From assembly GCA_965223085.1 (NCBI GenBank), contig OZ244981.1, positions 3,968,001-4,032,000 of the forward strand: 64,000 bases of DNA, in the 5' to 3' direction. Shown one piece after another: positions 1 to 9,367 of the stretch. A program made the position numbers and the translations under genes. The stretch comes from CBDCVO01 sp965223085 (GTDB taxonomy: Bacteria > Pseudomonadota > Gammaproteobacteria > Ga0077536). Within the stretch, counting starts at the first letter, position 1, and each line of letters begins with the position of its first letter. The notes below the pieces were generated by a model, which was not told the DNA's origin, did no database searches, and saw only the letters and a program-made list of their open reading frames with translations.

Positions 1-1343
1 AATAGTTGTCGAATAAGCTTAATACCCAAACCTTCGATGTCTAGGGCTCGTCGCGACGCAAAATGCCGCACTATTTGCACCTGTTGTTCGGTATCCTGCT
101 CTGGCAACGCGTCGGGCATGACAAACGATCGCGTACCCCTTGGTCGTAAGGTTTTTTCTACACGTACAATTTCCGGGATCACGTCACCGGCACGGCGAAC
201 TACCACCGTATCGCCAACCCGAACATCTTTGCGGGCTAGCTCATCGGCGTTGTGCAAGGTCGCGTTCGTAATCGTGACACCGCCAACAGTCACCGGGGCA
301 AGCCGGGCTACCGGGGTCAACGCGCCGGTACGCCCCACCTGTACGTCGATAGCAAGCACTGTGGAAGTGGCTTCCTCGGGGGGGAATTTATACGCTATCG
401 CCCAGCGTGGCGCCCGCGCCACGGCGCCTAAGGTTTCTTGCGCAGCCACGGAATTTATCTTGTAGACAACGCCATCGATGTCGTATCCGAGCGTGGCGCG
501 ACGGGCCAACATGGCGTCATAATACGCTAACGCTTCCGCGGTGCTCGCTACGACGTTCGTCTCTGGTGAGGTTCGCAAACCTAAAGCGCTTAGCCAGGCA
601 AGGATATCCGCTTGCGTCGCGGGTTCTTCTACGCCTTCGAGAGCACCGATCCCATAACAATAAATGTTCAGCGGTCGGCTCGCGGTAATGGCGGGATCGA
701 GCTGCCGCAAACTACCAGCCGCGGCATTGCGGGGATTAGCAAAGCATTTCTCTGCGCGTGCGGCTTGCGCTGCATTCAGCGTATCAAAACCCGCACGTGT
801 CATATAAATTTCGCCACGTACTTCCAGCAATTGCGGTACCGCCACGCCTGTCGCCGCGTTCAACACTATGGGTACGCTGCGCAGCGTCTTGACGTTGTGG
901 GTTACATCTTCGCCGCTAGCACCATCGCCACGGGTTGCAGCGCAAACGAGGCGGCCGCGCCGATAGACCAGGCTGATCGCCACGCCGTCGAGTTTTGTCT
1001 CCGCCACGTATTCGACCGCCACATCTCCCAAGCGCTCGCGAACACGTTTATCAAAAGCGAGAAAATCTTCCGCCGTGAAAGCGTTGGCAAGACTGAGCAT
1101 CGGTACCGTATGACGGACCGTGGCAAAGTCAGCAACCGGTGTGCCGCTAACCCGTTGGCTGGGCGAGTCCGGCGTGACGAGGTGTGGATATGCCGCTTCA
1201 ATGCCCACAAGCTCTTGCATCAAGCTATCGTAGACGGCGTCTGTCACCATGGGATCGTCGCGAACGTAATAACGGTAGTCGTGATCGCGCAGCACTTCGC
1301 GCAACTTTGCAGCACGGGCCGCCGCGCGCGCCTCAGCCGACAT
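1..1343 (-). CDS. ligA: NAD-dependent DNA ligase LigA, N-terminal part (runs off left edge)
   Basis: LigA seals nicks in duplex DNA during replication and repair, using NAD+. The reading frame starts at ATG 1343-1341 (MSAEARAAARAAKLR) and stays open to the window edge, giving about 447 of an expected ~670 residues. The N-terminal Ia domain has the HDYRYYV motif (residues 21-27). The adenylation domain has KLDG at 117-120, with K117 as the expected AMP-accepting lysine. An OB-fold region follows (VQVGRTGALTPVARL). The zinc finger, HhH and BRCT domains would lie outside the window. The start overlaps the zipA stop by 11 bases, so translation is probably coupled within a smc-zipA-ligA operon. 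Motifs make the identity near certain. Confidence 0.96.
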   Translation of the reverse strand, partial: MSAEARAAARAAKLREVLRDHDYRYYVRDDPMVTDAVYDSLMQELVGIEAAYPHLVTPDSPSQRVSGTPVADFATVRHTVPMLSLANAFTAEDFLAFDKRVRERLGDVAVEYVAETKLDGVAISLVYRRGRLVCAATRGDGASGEDVTHNVKTLRSVPIVLNAATGVAVPQLLEVRGEIYMTRAGFDTLNAAQAARAEKCFANPRNAAAGSLRQLDPAITASRPLNIYCYGIGALEGVEEPATQADILAWLSALGLRTSPETNVVASTAEALAYYDAMLARRATLGYDIDGVVYKINSVAAQETLGAVARAPRWAIAYKFPPEEATSTVLAIDVQVGRTGALTPVARLAPVTVGGVTITNATLHNADELARKDVRVGDTVVVRRAGDVIPEIVRVEKTLRPRGTRSFVMPDALPEQDTEQQVQIVRHFASRRALDIEGLGIKLIRQL

Positions 1344-2151
1344 AGCGGGCGGCAGTCTCTCGCATCTTGGTAATTTGCGCACCATCGAGGAGCGCCTCGG
1401 GAGTGCTGAATAACTGCCCATCTAGTGCGGTGGCCAGTTCTTGCGCTGCGCTCAGGAAAAGTTCGAATGCCACCGGGCCTTCGAGTGCTGTGGGCAGCTG
1501 CATAAATAAGGTTAATCCATCGGTCGTGAGATCGTTGATCTGCTTAGGATCAAACGTACCAGGTTCGTAGATGTTTGCGACACTGAAAAGCGGTGTCTCG
1601 GTTTGCAGTTCGCCTGCGCCATAATGATGATAGATATCCATCTCACCAAAGCTCAGGCCGGCCTGTTGAAACGCCGCTTGCAATTCGGCACCCTCAAAAT
1701 GGCGTTTGTTGGGCGCACGCAGCTGCATCGCGAGGATGGTGGGATCGCGTGTCGCATCCGCCGCTGGTGCAGCGCTCGGTTCAGACTCGAAAGAAAATCG
1801 CAATTGGCTGTCCTTGGCGCGTTTGCGCTTTTTCCGCACGGGCGGATCACGGGTAACAACGGGCAGTTCGTCGAGTTCAGCGTCTTCGCGCACCACCGGG
1901 GGCTCCACTGCCGGTAATTCAGGCGCAACGTTTTCGACGTCACGCGTGGAATTCAAGTCTGGCGGCAATTTCGCGGGGGCAGCCTGTTGTCCGCGCGCGC
2001 GACGGCGTTGACGAGCGCTCGCGCTGCGACGATTTGCGCCCTTCTCACGGCGGCGTGCACTGGCACGCGCACTGAAAAAATATACGCCGATCACCAACAG
2101 AACAGCAATGAGTGACAGTATCGCGCGCAATGATAGCGGGGCGTCGGTCAT
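1333..2151 (-). CDS. zipA: Cell division protein ZipA
   Basis: ZipA anchors FtsZ protofilaments to the inner membrane at the division site. The 272-residue product has the ZipA layout. An N-terminal transmembrane segment (about residues 8-26) is followed by a basic stretch (ARRREKGANRR), then a long charged and proline-containing linker, and a C-terminal FtsZ-binding domain from about residue 140. That domain carries the family signature around LFSVANIYEPGTFDP. The gene lies between smc and ligA, the usual gammaproteobacterial order, and supports the taxonomic reading of the window. The smc-zipA gap is about 60 bases. The family is restricted to Gammaproteobacteria and diverges quickly in the linker, so most weight rests on the C-terminal motif and position. 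Confidence 0.93.
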   Translation of the reverse strand: MTDAPLSLRAILSLIAVLLVIGVYFFSARASARRREKGANRRSASARQRRRARGQQAAPAKLPPDLNSTRDVENVAPELPAVEPPVVREDAELDELPVVTRDPPVRKKRKRAKDSQLRFSFESEPSAAPAADATRDPTILAMQLRAPNKRHFEGAELQAAFQQAGLSFGEMDIYHHYGAGELQTETPLFSVANIYEPGTFDPKQINDLTTDGLTLFMQLPTALEGPVAFELFLSAAQELATALDGQLFSTPEALLDGAQITKMRETAARYVG

Positions 2152-2212
2152 CTCTGGCCGCTATCTATCTCAATACACGGAGTGCGGGGCGGCACGGTTT
2201 AGGGTCTACTCA

Positions 2213-5200
2213 TCACGCCGTTGCCGCCAGCGCAACTGCTTCATCCATATTAACTGAAACCAGGCGCGAGACCCCAGCTTCTTGCATCGTTACGCCTATT
2301 AACTGCGTTGCGATTTCCATCGTGAGTTTATTATGCGTGATAAACAAAAATTGCACTTGCTGCGCCATCGTGCGCAACATTTCGGTAAGTCGCGCCACAT
2401 TCGCATCGTCTAAGGGTGCGTCCACCTCATCCAACAAACAGAACGGCGCGGGATTCAATTCAAACAACGCGAACACGAACGCCAACGCAGTCAAGGCTTT
2501 CTCCCCACCGGACAACAAATGAATCGTGCTAATGCGCTTTCCGGGCGGCCGCGCCATCAGCGTAACTCCTGTTTCCAGTAAGTCGTCATCGGTCATTTCT
2601 AAATAGGCGTGACCGCCGCCAAACAATAGCGGAAACCGGGTCTTCAAGCCGGTATTAACCGCATCAAACGTCTCTTTAAACCGGGTCCGTGTATCTTTGT
2701 CGATTTTGCGGATAGCCTGCTCCAGGGTCGCTAAGGCTTCACTGAGATCGGCGTGTTGTTGGTCGAGATAACGCTTGCGTTCGTCGACTTGCGCGCACTC
2801 ATCGATAGCAGCCAAATTGATCGCACCCAAGCGAGTAATCTTCGTGCTGGTCTGCGCGAGCGTTTTCTGCACTTCAGCTTCGCTCGCATCAGGGGCAATC
2901 CGCCCTAATAGCGGCTCCAGCGCCTCCTCGCTTTGTTCCAATCGGGCTACGATCTCTTGCTGCTTCACTTCTAGGGTGCGAGCTTCGAGACGTAAATCTT
3001 CTAGCGCTTTTTGCCGTTCATTAATAAGCTGTTCGGTGTCGAGGCGCTGTTGTTCTTGGGCATGCTGGGCCTCTGCCAGTTTATCCAGCTCCGCACGCGC
3101 AGCAGCGAGGGTTTCCTCTGACGCTGTGCGACGTACCAGTGCCGCGTCCAGTTTTTCACTTAAGGTCGTGTGCGGAATCGCGTTCGCGATCGCACTTTCG
3201 AGCTCCTGACAGCGTCCTTCAAGCTGGCGCTGAACCGTCGCGTTGCGCGTCAACGCCGCCTCCAGGGCCACCTCTCGAGAAACTAGGCTCTCGCGCTTAA
3301 GCGCGACGTCATGGCGCTGCTCGTTGAGTTCGTGCCAAACGTTTCGCGCTGTATCTAATTCTTTCTGAACCGCTTCGCGACGCGCAACCAGCGCCTCCCG
3401 ACACTGCTCAAAATGTGTCAAAGAATCCTGCAACTGCGCCAGCTTCTCACGCGTTTGCGAGACGACCCCACCGTGGGTGTTGGTACGCACCGCCAAGCTC
3501 TCAATTTCCGCGTCGAGCGCCTCACGGCGAGCTTCGAATTGCTGTAAGGCGGCTTGTTGCTGGGCGATTTTCGTTTTGACTTCTCCCTTCTCCGTCAAAC
3601 TTTTGTGAACCTCCTCGGCGAGGCGGCTTTCTTCCGCTTCTAGACGCGTCATAGACATTTGCGTCGTCTGGTAGTGCGTTTCCAGCGTCGCTACCCGATC
3701 GGCCGCAGCGGCAGCCTCCTGACGCAGCGTCTCTAAGGTGCGTTCGCGTGCCAGAATACCGGCATCATCCGCGGCGACGCTAGATATTTCGATCCAATGA
3801 GGACCCAACCAGGTCCCATCGCGGGTGACTACCGAGCCCTGGAAATCAGGATCAGCGAGCAATCGCTGCGCCTCGGCGAGATCCTCGGCAACATACACCT
3901 CGGCAATCAGCTCATCTAAGGCATAAGCGCAATCGATCTTATCTAGCAGGCGCGGCGTCCCCGCGGCGATACTGCGGTGGGTGTCGCCCGGGCTAGTGCC
4001 GAGCGCACGCATATGGCCCGTATGTGGGGGGGGATCGCCGGCGACCCGCAAGCGCTGCCAGGCCGCCTGACCGCAGAGCGCCGCCAAGCTATCTTTTAAT
4101 ACCGCCTCCGCGGCGCGTTCCCAACCCACTGAAATCGTCATCGATTCGGCCAAGGTTTTGGCCTCGCCCAGCGCTTGCGCCGAAAGCCAGGCACGCAGTG
4201 CATCTTGATCGCGCCCCAGCGCGGCTTCCTGCAAGGTTTGCAGCGACGCCTGACGCCCATTCAAGCGCTCCAGCTCAGAGCGTTCGCGATGCAAGCTAGC
4301 GGCTTGCTCAGCGAGGGTGCGGCGGCCGGTTTCGAGCTCCCCGCGCAGCGCTCGATGTCGCTCGGAGAGCTCCTCGTGCCCGGTTTCGCTCGCTTGCAAG
4401 CGCCGCTGCTGCTCAGCGAGCGTCGTTCGCAGCGTGCCATCATCGAGCTGCTGGCGTTCGGCTTCCAAAGCACGCCGCTGGTCCCGGATCTGATCGTCAC
4501 CGTGCTCCAGATGCTCTAGATGCACCTGCTCCGCATGTTCCAAACGCGCGGTCTCGGCGCGTTCGTGATGGTGAGCATCCCATGCTTGCTGCCATTGTTC
4601 GTAATCGGCGGTGGCACGGTCGAGGCGTGTTTGTGCGTCGGTTTCCGCCGCGCTGAGGTCTTGCCACTGCGGCGCCACAGCCGCTAATTCACTGCGTACT
4701 GATTGCACTTCTTCATGGTCCGTGCACAAAGACACGACGATCTCCTCGAGCTGCCGACGGGTACGGTCCAAATCATCGGTATGGGCTTCGAGACGCTCGT
4801 GGGCGTGTTCTCGGGCTTGCTCCAGGCGTGAGATTTCGGCGGCATTGGCGTAAAAATCACGCTGGCATTCGTTGAAGCGCGTGCTTGCCTGGGCATGATT
4901 TTCGCGCCCTTCGAGCGCAATATGCTCGACTTGTCGCAGGCGCGCGCGCGCCTCTTCGACCTTGTTTGCTTGCGCGCCCGTGCGCCCTTGGAGCGCTTGC
5001 CCAGCGGCCTCTAGAGAACGCCAGCGCAAACCCATCAATTGCGCCTCAAGCTCGCGCTCCTCGCTTTTCAGCGTTTGATAACGTTCGGCGGCTTTCGCCT
5101 GGCGATGCAAGTGTGAGAGTTGTTTAGCTAATTCTTCGCGAATATCGTCCAAACGCGCTAGGTTTTCGCGCGTGTGGCGAATGCGGTTTTCGGTTTCGCG

Positions 5201-5734
5201 GCGGCGTTCACGATATTTTGAGATCCCGGCGGCTTCTTCTAGAAACCCCCGTACCTCTTCCGGCTTCGCCTCCACGACCCGGGAAATCATGCCCTGTTCT
5301 ATAACCGAGTAACTCCCCCGCACCCCCAAACCGGTACCCAAGAAAACGTCGGTGATGTCGCGCCGACGGCAGCGGGTGCCATTAAGAAAATAACTCGACA
5401 CGCCGTCACGACCAACCGTACGCCGAATCGAGAGCTCGCCAAAGGCGGCATACTGCCCACCGATCGCGGCATCGCTGTTGTCGAATAGGAGCTCGACCGA
5501 TGCTTGGCTGACCGGTTTGCGGGAACCCGAACCGCTAAAAATAACGTCCGCCATGGAGTCACCGCGCAGATGTTTCGCGGAGCTTTCCCCCATGACCCAT
5601 TGCATCGCGTCGATGATGTTTGACTTGCCACAACCGTTCGGGCCGACGACACCCGTTAAATTGTCTGGAAGGCTTATGGTAGTTGGGTCGACAAACGATT
5701 TAAAACCGGAAATTTTGATCTTGTCGATGCGCAT
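2213..5734 (-). CDS. smc: Chromosome segregation protein SMC
   Basis: SMC is the ATPase of the condensin-like complex that compacts and segregates chromosomes. The start chosen is the ATG at 5734, giving MRIDKIKISGFKSF and 1173 residues. A longer frame reaches 5770, but its first 12 residues do not fit the family. Walker A is GPNGCGKS (31-38). Long coiled-coil arms flank a hinge domain around residues 500-660. The C-terminal head has the signature LSGGEKALTALA and Walker B CLLDEVDAPLDD. No scpA/scpB or muk genes lie nearby. The gene is the first of a smc-zipA-ligA set and is divergent from queF, about 130 bases away. Intact and confidently identified. Confidence 0.97.
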   Translation of the reverse strand: MRIDKIKISGFKSFVDPTTISLPDNLTGVVGPNGCGKSNIIDAMQWVMGESSAKHLRGDSMADVIFSGSGSRKPVSQASVELLFDNSDAAIGGQYAAFGELSIRRTVGRDGVSSYFLNGTRCRRRDITDVFLGTGLGVRGSYSVIEQGMISRVVEAKPEEVRGFLEEAAGISKYRERRRETENRIRHTRENLARLDDIREELAKQLSHLHRQAKAAERYQTLKSEERELEAQLMGLRWRSLEAAGQALQGRTGAQANKVEEARARLRQVEHIALEGRENHAQASTRFNECQRDFYANAAEISRLEQAREHAHERLEAHTDDLDRTRRQLEEIVVSLCTDHEEVQSVRSELAAVAPQWQDLSAAETDAQTRLDRATADYEQWQQAWDAHHHERAETARLEHAEQVHLEHLEHGDDQIRDQRRALEAERQQLDDGTLRTTLAEQQRRLQASETGHEELSERHRALRGELETGRRTLAEQAASLHRERSELERLNGRQASLQTLQEAALGRDQDALRAWLSAQALGEAKTLAESMTISVGWERAAEAVLKDSLAALCGQAAWQRLRVAGDPPPHTGHMRALGTSPGDTHRSIAAGTPRLLDKIDCAYALDELIAEVYVAEDLAEAQRLLADPDFQGSVVTRDGTWLGPHWIEISSVAADDAGILARERTLETLRQEAAAAADRVATLETHYQTTQMSMTRLEAEESRLAEEVHKSLTEKGEVKTKIAQQQAALQQFEARREALDAEIESLAVRTNTHGGVVSQTREKLAQLQDSLTHFEQCREALVARREAVQKELDTARNVWHELNEQRHDVALKRESLVSREVALEAALTRNATVQRQLEGRCQELESAIANAIPHTTLSEKLDAALVRRTASEETLAAARAELDKLAEAQHAQEQQRLDTEQLINERQKALEDLRLEARTLEVKQQEIVARLEQSEEALEPLLGRIAPDASEAEVQKTLAQTSTKITRLGAINLAAIDECAQVDERKRYLDQQHADLSEALATLEQAIRKIDKDTRTRFKETFDAVNTGLKTRFPLLFGGGHAYLEMTDDDLLETGVTLMARPPGKRISTIHLLSGGEKALTALAFVFALFELNPAPFCLLDEVDAPLDDANVARLTEMLRTMAQQVQFLFITHNKLTMEIATQLIGVTMQEAGVSRLVSVNMDEAVALAATA

Positions 5735-5866
5735 GATCGCGAAGCATACCGCATCGAGATCGTGCCGCACAACGCTCGCCGCTTAGCGATAGCGCAGGCA
5801 CACCACAGCACTGCGCGTTCACGCTATGTTATGTTGAGCGCTGGCGCTATCCGTGTTACCGCAACG

Positions 5867-6256
5867 ATGACTACCAAAGCCGGCAAATCCCTTGACACCT
5901 TCGCAAACCCGAGCGTCGAGCGCGACTACACGATACGCATCACCCTGCCCGAATTCACTTGCCTGTGCCCCAAGACCGGACAACCAGATTTCGCCCAACT
6001 CGAGTTAGAGTACGTTCCTGACACGGTCTGTGTTGAGCTCAAATCCTTGAAGCTCTACATCTGGTCCTACCGTGACGAACAAGCGTTTCACGAGGCCGTA
6101 ACGAACGAAATCCTAGACGATATCGTCGCCGTTTGCGCGCCGCGCTTTGCGCGTCTCACGGCACGTTTTAATGTTCGTGGTGGTACTTACCCGACCATTA
6201 TCAGCGAATATCGCCGTCCCGGATGGCAAGCCCCAGCGCCGGTGCGCCTACCCTGA
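5867..6256 (+). CDS. queF: NADPH-dependent 7-cyano-7-deazaguanine reductase QueF, short type
   Basis: QueF reduces preQ0 to preQ1 in queuosine biosynthesis. The 129-residue form starting at ATG 5867 (MTTKAGKSLDTFANP) matches the short, unimodular class. Longer in-frame starts exist at 5762 and 5831 but add residues without family character. The nucleophilic cysteine is C34 in LCPKTGQPDF, followed by the conserved aspartate. The QueF motif ELKSLKLYIWSYRDE begins at 57. The substrate-binding glutamate lies in the FHE context near 73-75. The stop lies 34 bases inside the annotated gluQ frame. The adjacent gluQ also modifies the queuosine pathway: it glutamylates queuosine in tRNA-Asp. The pair is therefore functionally coherent. 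Confidence 0.93.
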   Translation: MTTKAGKSLDTFANPSVERDYTIRITLPEFTCLCPKTGQPDFAQLELEYVPDTVCVELKSLKLYIWSYRDEQAFHEAVTNEILDDIVAVCAPRFARLTARFNVRGGTYPTIISEYRRPGWQAPAPVRLP

Positions 6257-7248
6257 ATAGCAGCGGGAGTAAGGCGTCTGACCGCTCGCCACGGCGCGCC
6301 GCAGCGGCATCTCACAAAGTGGCAAACGCCGCCCGGTCATCACCACAATTATCACGACCCTACATCGGACGTTTTGCGCCGTCGCCCACCGGGTCACTGC
6401 ATTTTGGTTCCGCGGTGGCGGCCATCGCAAGCTACCTCGATGCGCATACTCACGACGGTGAGTGGCGGGTACGCATAGACGACCTCGACACAGCGCGGAC
6501 GGTCGCGGGGGCCGCCGACGAAATTTTGCTGAGCTTAGAGCAACTCGGCTTAGAGTGGCACGGACCGGTTATCTATCAAAGCACCATGCAGGCGGAATAT
6601 GCCGCTGCGATCGAACAATTAGTTCACCGCGATTCGGTCTACCCCTGCAGCTGCACGCGCAAGACAGTCAGGGGAGGACCGTATCCCGGCACGTGTCGCG
6701 CTGGTCCCCAACAGCAGCGCACACACTATGCATTACGGGTACGCGTGCCCGCGGGTGAGATCACGTTCGACGACGCGCTCGCCGGTCGCGTCAGCGCCGA
6801 TGTTGCGCGGGAATTTGGCGACTTCATCGTCTGTCGAGCGGACGGGATTGTTGCTTATCATTTGGCGACGGTCTTAGACGATCATCGCACCCACATCAGC
6901 CACGTCGTACGTGGTGCAGATCTACTCCCTGCTACGGGCTGCCAACGCTATTTGTATGAGCTCTTCAATTGGCCACCGCCACGCTATGCCCATCTACCGG
7001 TGGCGACCGATCGTTACGGCCGCAAACTCAGCAAGCAGACGCGTGCGCGCCCACTGCGGGATGTGCCGCCACGCCGTGTGCTCCTCGCGGCCTTAAACTT
7101 TTTGGGTTTCTCGCCCCCCGCAATACTGATCGGTGCGCCGCTCACGGAACTATTGAATTGGGCCACAGGTGCATGGTCGTATGCAACCATGCGCGCGGCA
7201 CCGATCCCTCAAATTCGTGCCGCAAACATCGCTTGCAACTCGCTATAG
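6223..7248 (+). CDS. gluQ: Glutamyl-queuosine tRNA(Asp) synthetase
   Basis: GluQ activates glutamate and attaches it to the queuosine base at position 34 of tRNA-Asp. The core begins YIGRFAPSPTGSLHFGS, the class I GluRS-like HIGH region. Zinc ligands typical of this family are seen as C142, C144, Y154 and C158. The KMSKS-like loop is RKLSKQT. The protein lacks a GluRS anticodon-binding domain, which separates it from gltX. About 46 residues before YIGRF are low-complexity and poorly conserved. A GTG at 6319 (VANAARSS) would give a more usual N-terminus and remove the queF overlap. The 3' end overlaps the convergent thrH gene by 40 bases. Queuosine genes queF and gluQ sit side by side. Confidence 0.93.
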   Translation: MASPSAGAPTLNSSGSKASDRSPRRAAAASHKVANAARSSPQLSRPYIGRFAPSPTGSLHFGSAVAAIASYLDAHTHDGEWRVRIDDLDTARTVAGAADEILLSLEQLGLEWHGPVIYQSTMQAEYAAAIEQLVHRDSVYPCSCTRKTVRGGPYPGTCRAGPQQQRTHYALRVRVPAGEITFDDALAGRVSADVAREFGDFIVCRADGIVAYHLATVLDDHRTHISHVVRGADLLPATGCQRYLYELFNWPPPRYAHLPVATDRYGRKLSKQTRARPLRDVPPRRVLLAALNFLGFSPPAILIGAPLTELLNWATGAWSYATMRAAPIPQIRAANIACNSL

Positions 7249-7811
7249 TCACGCGCGATCGGAAATTCCGGATGCGCGTCCACCACCTTGGCAGGCGGGG
7301 CAAAAAAACAGGCGTGATCCGCTTGCTCCAGCATGGGGACATCGTTGAACGAGTCGCCCGTCGCAACGACTTCGTAGTGCAAGGTTTGAAACGCCCGTAC
7401 CACGGCGCGCTTGGGGTCAGGTTGGCGCAAGACATAGGAAATAATCGCGTCCGTACCCGTGTCGACCTCGAGGCGATGACAGAGCAAGGTCGGACGCCCG
7501 AGTTTCTCCAGCAGGGGACCGGCAAGTTCATAAAATGTATCTGAGACGATCGCGACTTGATAGCAGCCCCGTAACCAGTCGAGAAACGCGGCCGCACCAG
7601 GAAGCGGTTCTAGCGCTGCGGCGGCAGCGAGGAGGTCGCGAAAGCCGATACCGTTCGCGCGCATGAGCGCCAATCGCTTGCGCATCAGATCATCGTATGC
7701 GGGGATATCTCGGGTCGTTAAATTCAGTTCTTCAACGCCCGTTCGCGCCGCTAGGCCTAGCCATATTTCCGGCACCAACACACCTTCGAAATCGAGGCAC
7801 GCAATTTTCAT
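7209..7811 (-). CDS. thrH: Phosphoserine phosphatase / homoserine phosphotransferase ThrH
   Basis: ThrH is a HAD-superfamily enzyme described in Pseudomonas as having phosphoserine phosphatase and phosphoserine:homoserine phosphotransferase activity. The 200-residue protein begins MKIACLDFEGVLVPEIW, the ThrH form of HAD motif I. Motif II is IVSDTFYE, and the conserved TLLCH stretch follows. Motif III lysine is in DPKRAVV and motif IV is TGDSFNDVPML. Length fits ThrH (about 205) and is shorter than SerB. It is convergent with gluQ with a 40-base overlap of coding ends. The upstream region toward 7914 is divergent from the retropepsin gene and short. Confidence 0.92.
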   Translation of the reverse strand: MKIACLDFEGVLVPEIWLGLAARTGVEELNLTTRDIPAYDDLMRKRLALMRANGIGFRDLLAAAAALEPLPGAAAFLDWLRGCYQVAIVSDTFYELAGPLLEKLGRPTLLCHRLEVDTGTDAIISYVLRQPDPKRAVVRAFQTLHYEVVATGDSFNDVPMLEQADHACFFAPPAKVVDAHPEFPIARDYSELQAMFAARI

Positions 7812-7913
7812 CGCAAGAATTTTCCTAGAAGTTCCAAGTAATTCTACCAGCTAGCGTTCAATCGGACTTAGCAGCGAGCTACAGCGCCCGCGTATTTGCG
7901 TTAAACTGCGCGC

Positions 7914-8597
7914 ATGATGCACAGGGAACTCGCCTATTTTCTCATGGCCTTGTTGCTCCTGGCCTTGCCAGCGGCGGCCAGCCGTGCGAGCGAATCCGGT
8001 GAGCAAGCGGCGCGCGCGCCAAAAATTAGCGTCGCGGCTTTGTTTAAAAACAAGGCGGCGTTAATGATCGACGGTAAACGGCGGGTATTATCCGTGGGTA
8101 GAGAGAGCCGTGAGGGCGTAAAGTTACTGCGCTCGTCGAGCGAGGAGGCGGAGATCGAATTCGCCGGTCAGCGACAAATCGTGCGCTTAGACGGTGTAAT
8201 CGCGAGCCGCTTTTCAAGCACGGCGGCAAAATCCATCACGCTTTATCCGGGACGCAACGGCCACTACCTCGTCGATGGCAAAATCAACGGCCACCGGGTG
8301 CCGTTTGTACTCGACACCGGTGCGACCTTAGTCGCCATCAGCCGTAACGTCGCGCGCAAGCTCGGCTTGCGCTATCGCGTCCATGGTCACAAAGCATCGA
8401 TCGAGACCGCTGCGGGCCCCACGGACGCCTACTACGTCTCCTTCGATGAGATCACGGTGCGGACGCTGCGATTCACGCGCGTACCGGGTGTGGTCATCGA
8501 TCGCGACTACCCCAGCACCGCCCTCCTGGGGCAATCGCTGCTCAATCGTCTCGACATGCACCGCGCGGGCCTAGCTCTGGAACTCCGCCAACGCTAA
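7914..8597 (+). CDS. Periplasmic retropepsin-like aspartic protease (TIGR02281-type)
   Basis: The 227-residue protein has a signal peptide (hydrophobic residues about 7-22, ending PAAASRA). An N-terminal region of about 90 residues follows, then a clan AA retroviral-type protease domain. The catalytic motif is VLDTGAT with D134. The downstream flap-like region and ALLGQSLLNRLD motif are typical of this bacterial family. Retropepsin-like enzymes act as dimers, so a single DTG per chain is expected. Substrates for this group are unknown and no neighbour suggests one. The assignment to the family is firm; physiological role is open. Confidence 0.85.
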   Translation: MMHRELAYFLMALLLLALPAAASRASESGEQAARAPKISVAALFKNKAALMIDGKRRVLSVGRESREGVKLLRSSSEEAEIEFAGQRQIVRLDGVIASRFSSTAAKSITLYPGRNGHYLVDGKINGHRVPFVLDTGATLVAISRNVARKLGLRYRVHGHKASIETAAGPTDAYYVSFDEITVRTLRFTRVPGVVIDRDYPSTALLGQSLLNRLDMHRAGLALELRQR

Positions 8598-8655
8598 CGT
8601 TCTACCGCGCGGTTGCACGGCGTTGTGGGTATGTCTGGTTGTTGCGCGCGCTTTC

Positions 8656-9213
8656 TTATTCGCTATCTAAGCGACGCCGATCCCACAATACTTCCTGGCC
8701 GCCATCACGGCGCGCTAAGACCCGCGCGAACACGAACAATAAATCGGACAAGCGATTCAAATAGACTAGCGCCGCCGACGCAACCGCAGTGACGGCGTGC
8801 AGCGCCACCAGGCGCCGCTCTGCGCGTCGACACACGGCGCGGGCTAAATGGCAGTGGGCGCTCGCCGCATCGCCACCCGGTAGTATGAATTCCTTGAGCG
8901 GTGGTAATTCGGCGTTGACTTCATCGATCCTCGCCTCGAGATACGCCGTCGCGTCCGCCGGAAATAAGTCACTACCCGGCACGGACAAGGAACCGCCGAG
9001 ATCAAACAAATCGTGCTGCACACGTGTCAGCACCGCGGCGACAGGGCGCGGGAGCTGCGTCGACAGCAATACCCCGAGAAGACTATTGAGCTCATCTATA
9101 TCGCCAATAGCCTCAATGCGGACGTCATTTTTATCGACCCGGGAGCCGTCACCGAGGCCAGTCGCGCCGGCATCACCAGTCCGGGTATAGATCTTTGAGA
9201 GTCGATGCCCCAT
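8656..9213 (-). CDS. Cob(I)yrinic acid a,c-diamide adenosyltransferase, PduO type
   Basis: This enzyme transfers the adenosyl group of ATP to cob(I)alamin, making the adenosylcobalamin needed by mutases such as the IcmF encoded at 46.3-49.7 kb. The start at ATG 9213 gives MGHRLSKIYTRTGDAGATG, the standard N-terminus. An upstream in-frame start at 9267 adds 18 unconserved residues. The ATP-binding motif is TRTGDAGATGLGDGSRV. The trimer-type motif RAVCRRAERR is also present, which marks the PduO/MMAB family and not CobA/BtuR. It stands alone, divergent from the envelope operon starting at 9368. No cobalamin riboswitch was recognised in the short upstream region. Confidence 0.92.
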   Translation of the reverse strand: MGHRLSKIYTRTGDAGATGLGDGSRVDKNDVRIEAIGDIDELNSLLGVLLSTQLPRPVAAVLTRVQHDLFDLGGSLSVPGSDLFPADATAYLEARIDEVNAELPPLKEFILPGGDAASAHCHLARAVCRRAERRLVALHAVTAVASAALVYLNRLSDLLFVFARVLARRDGGQEVLWDRRRLDSE

Positions 9214-9367
9214 AGCGCGCGTAGCCGCTTTAATATCGCTTAATCGCGTCGGTCGGCGAGACATCACTGTAGTGCTCGCCTCCTAGCCTGTCAAAGTGCT
9301 TGTGCCGTGAGCACTTCCATAATCGCTGTTAGAATTCGGCCCCACGAGCGGCCGTAAGGGGAGATCT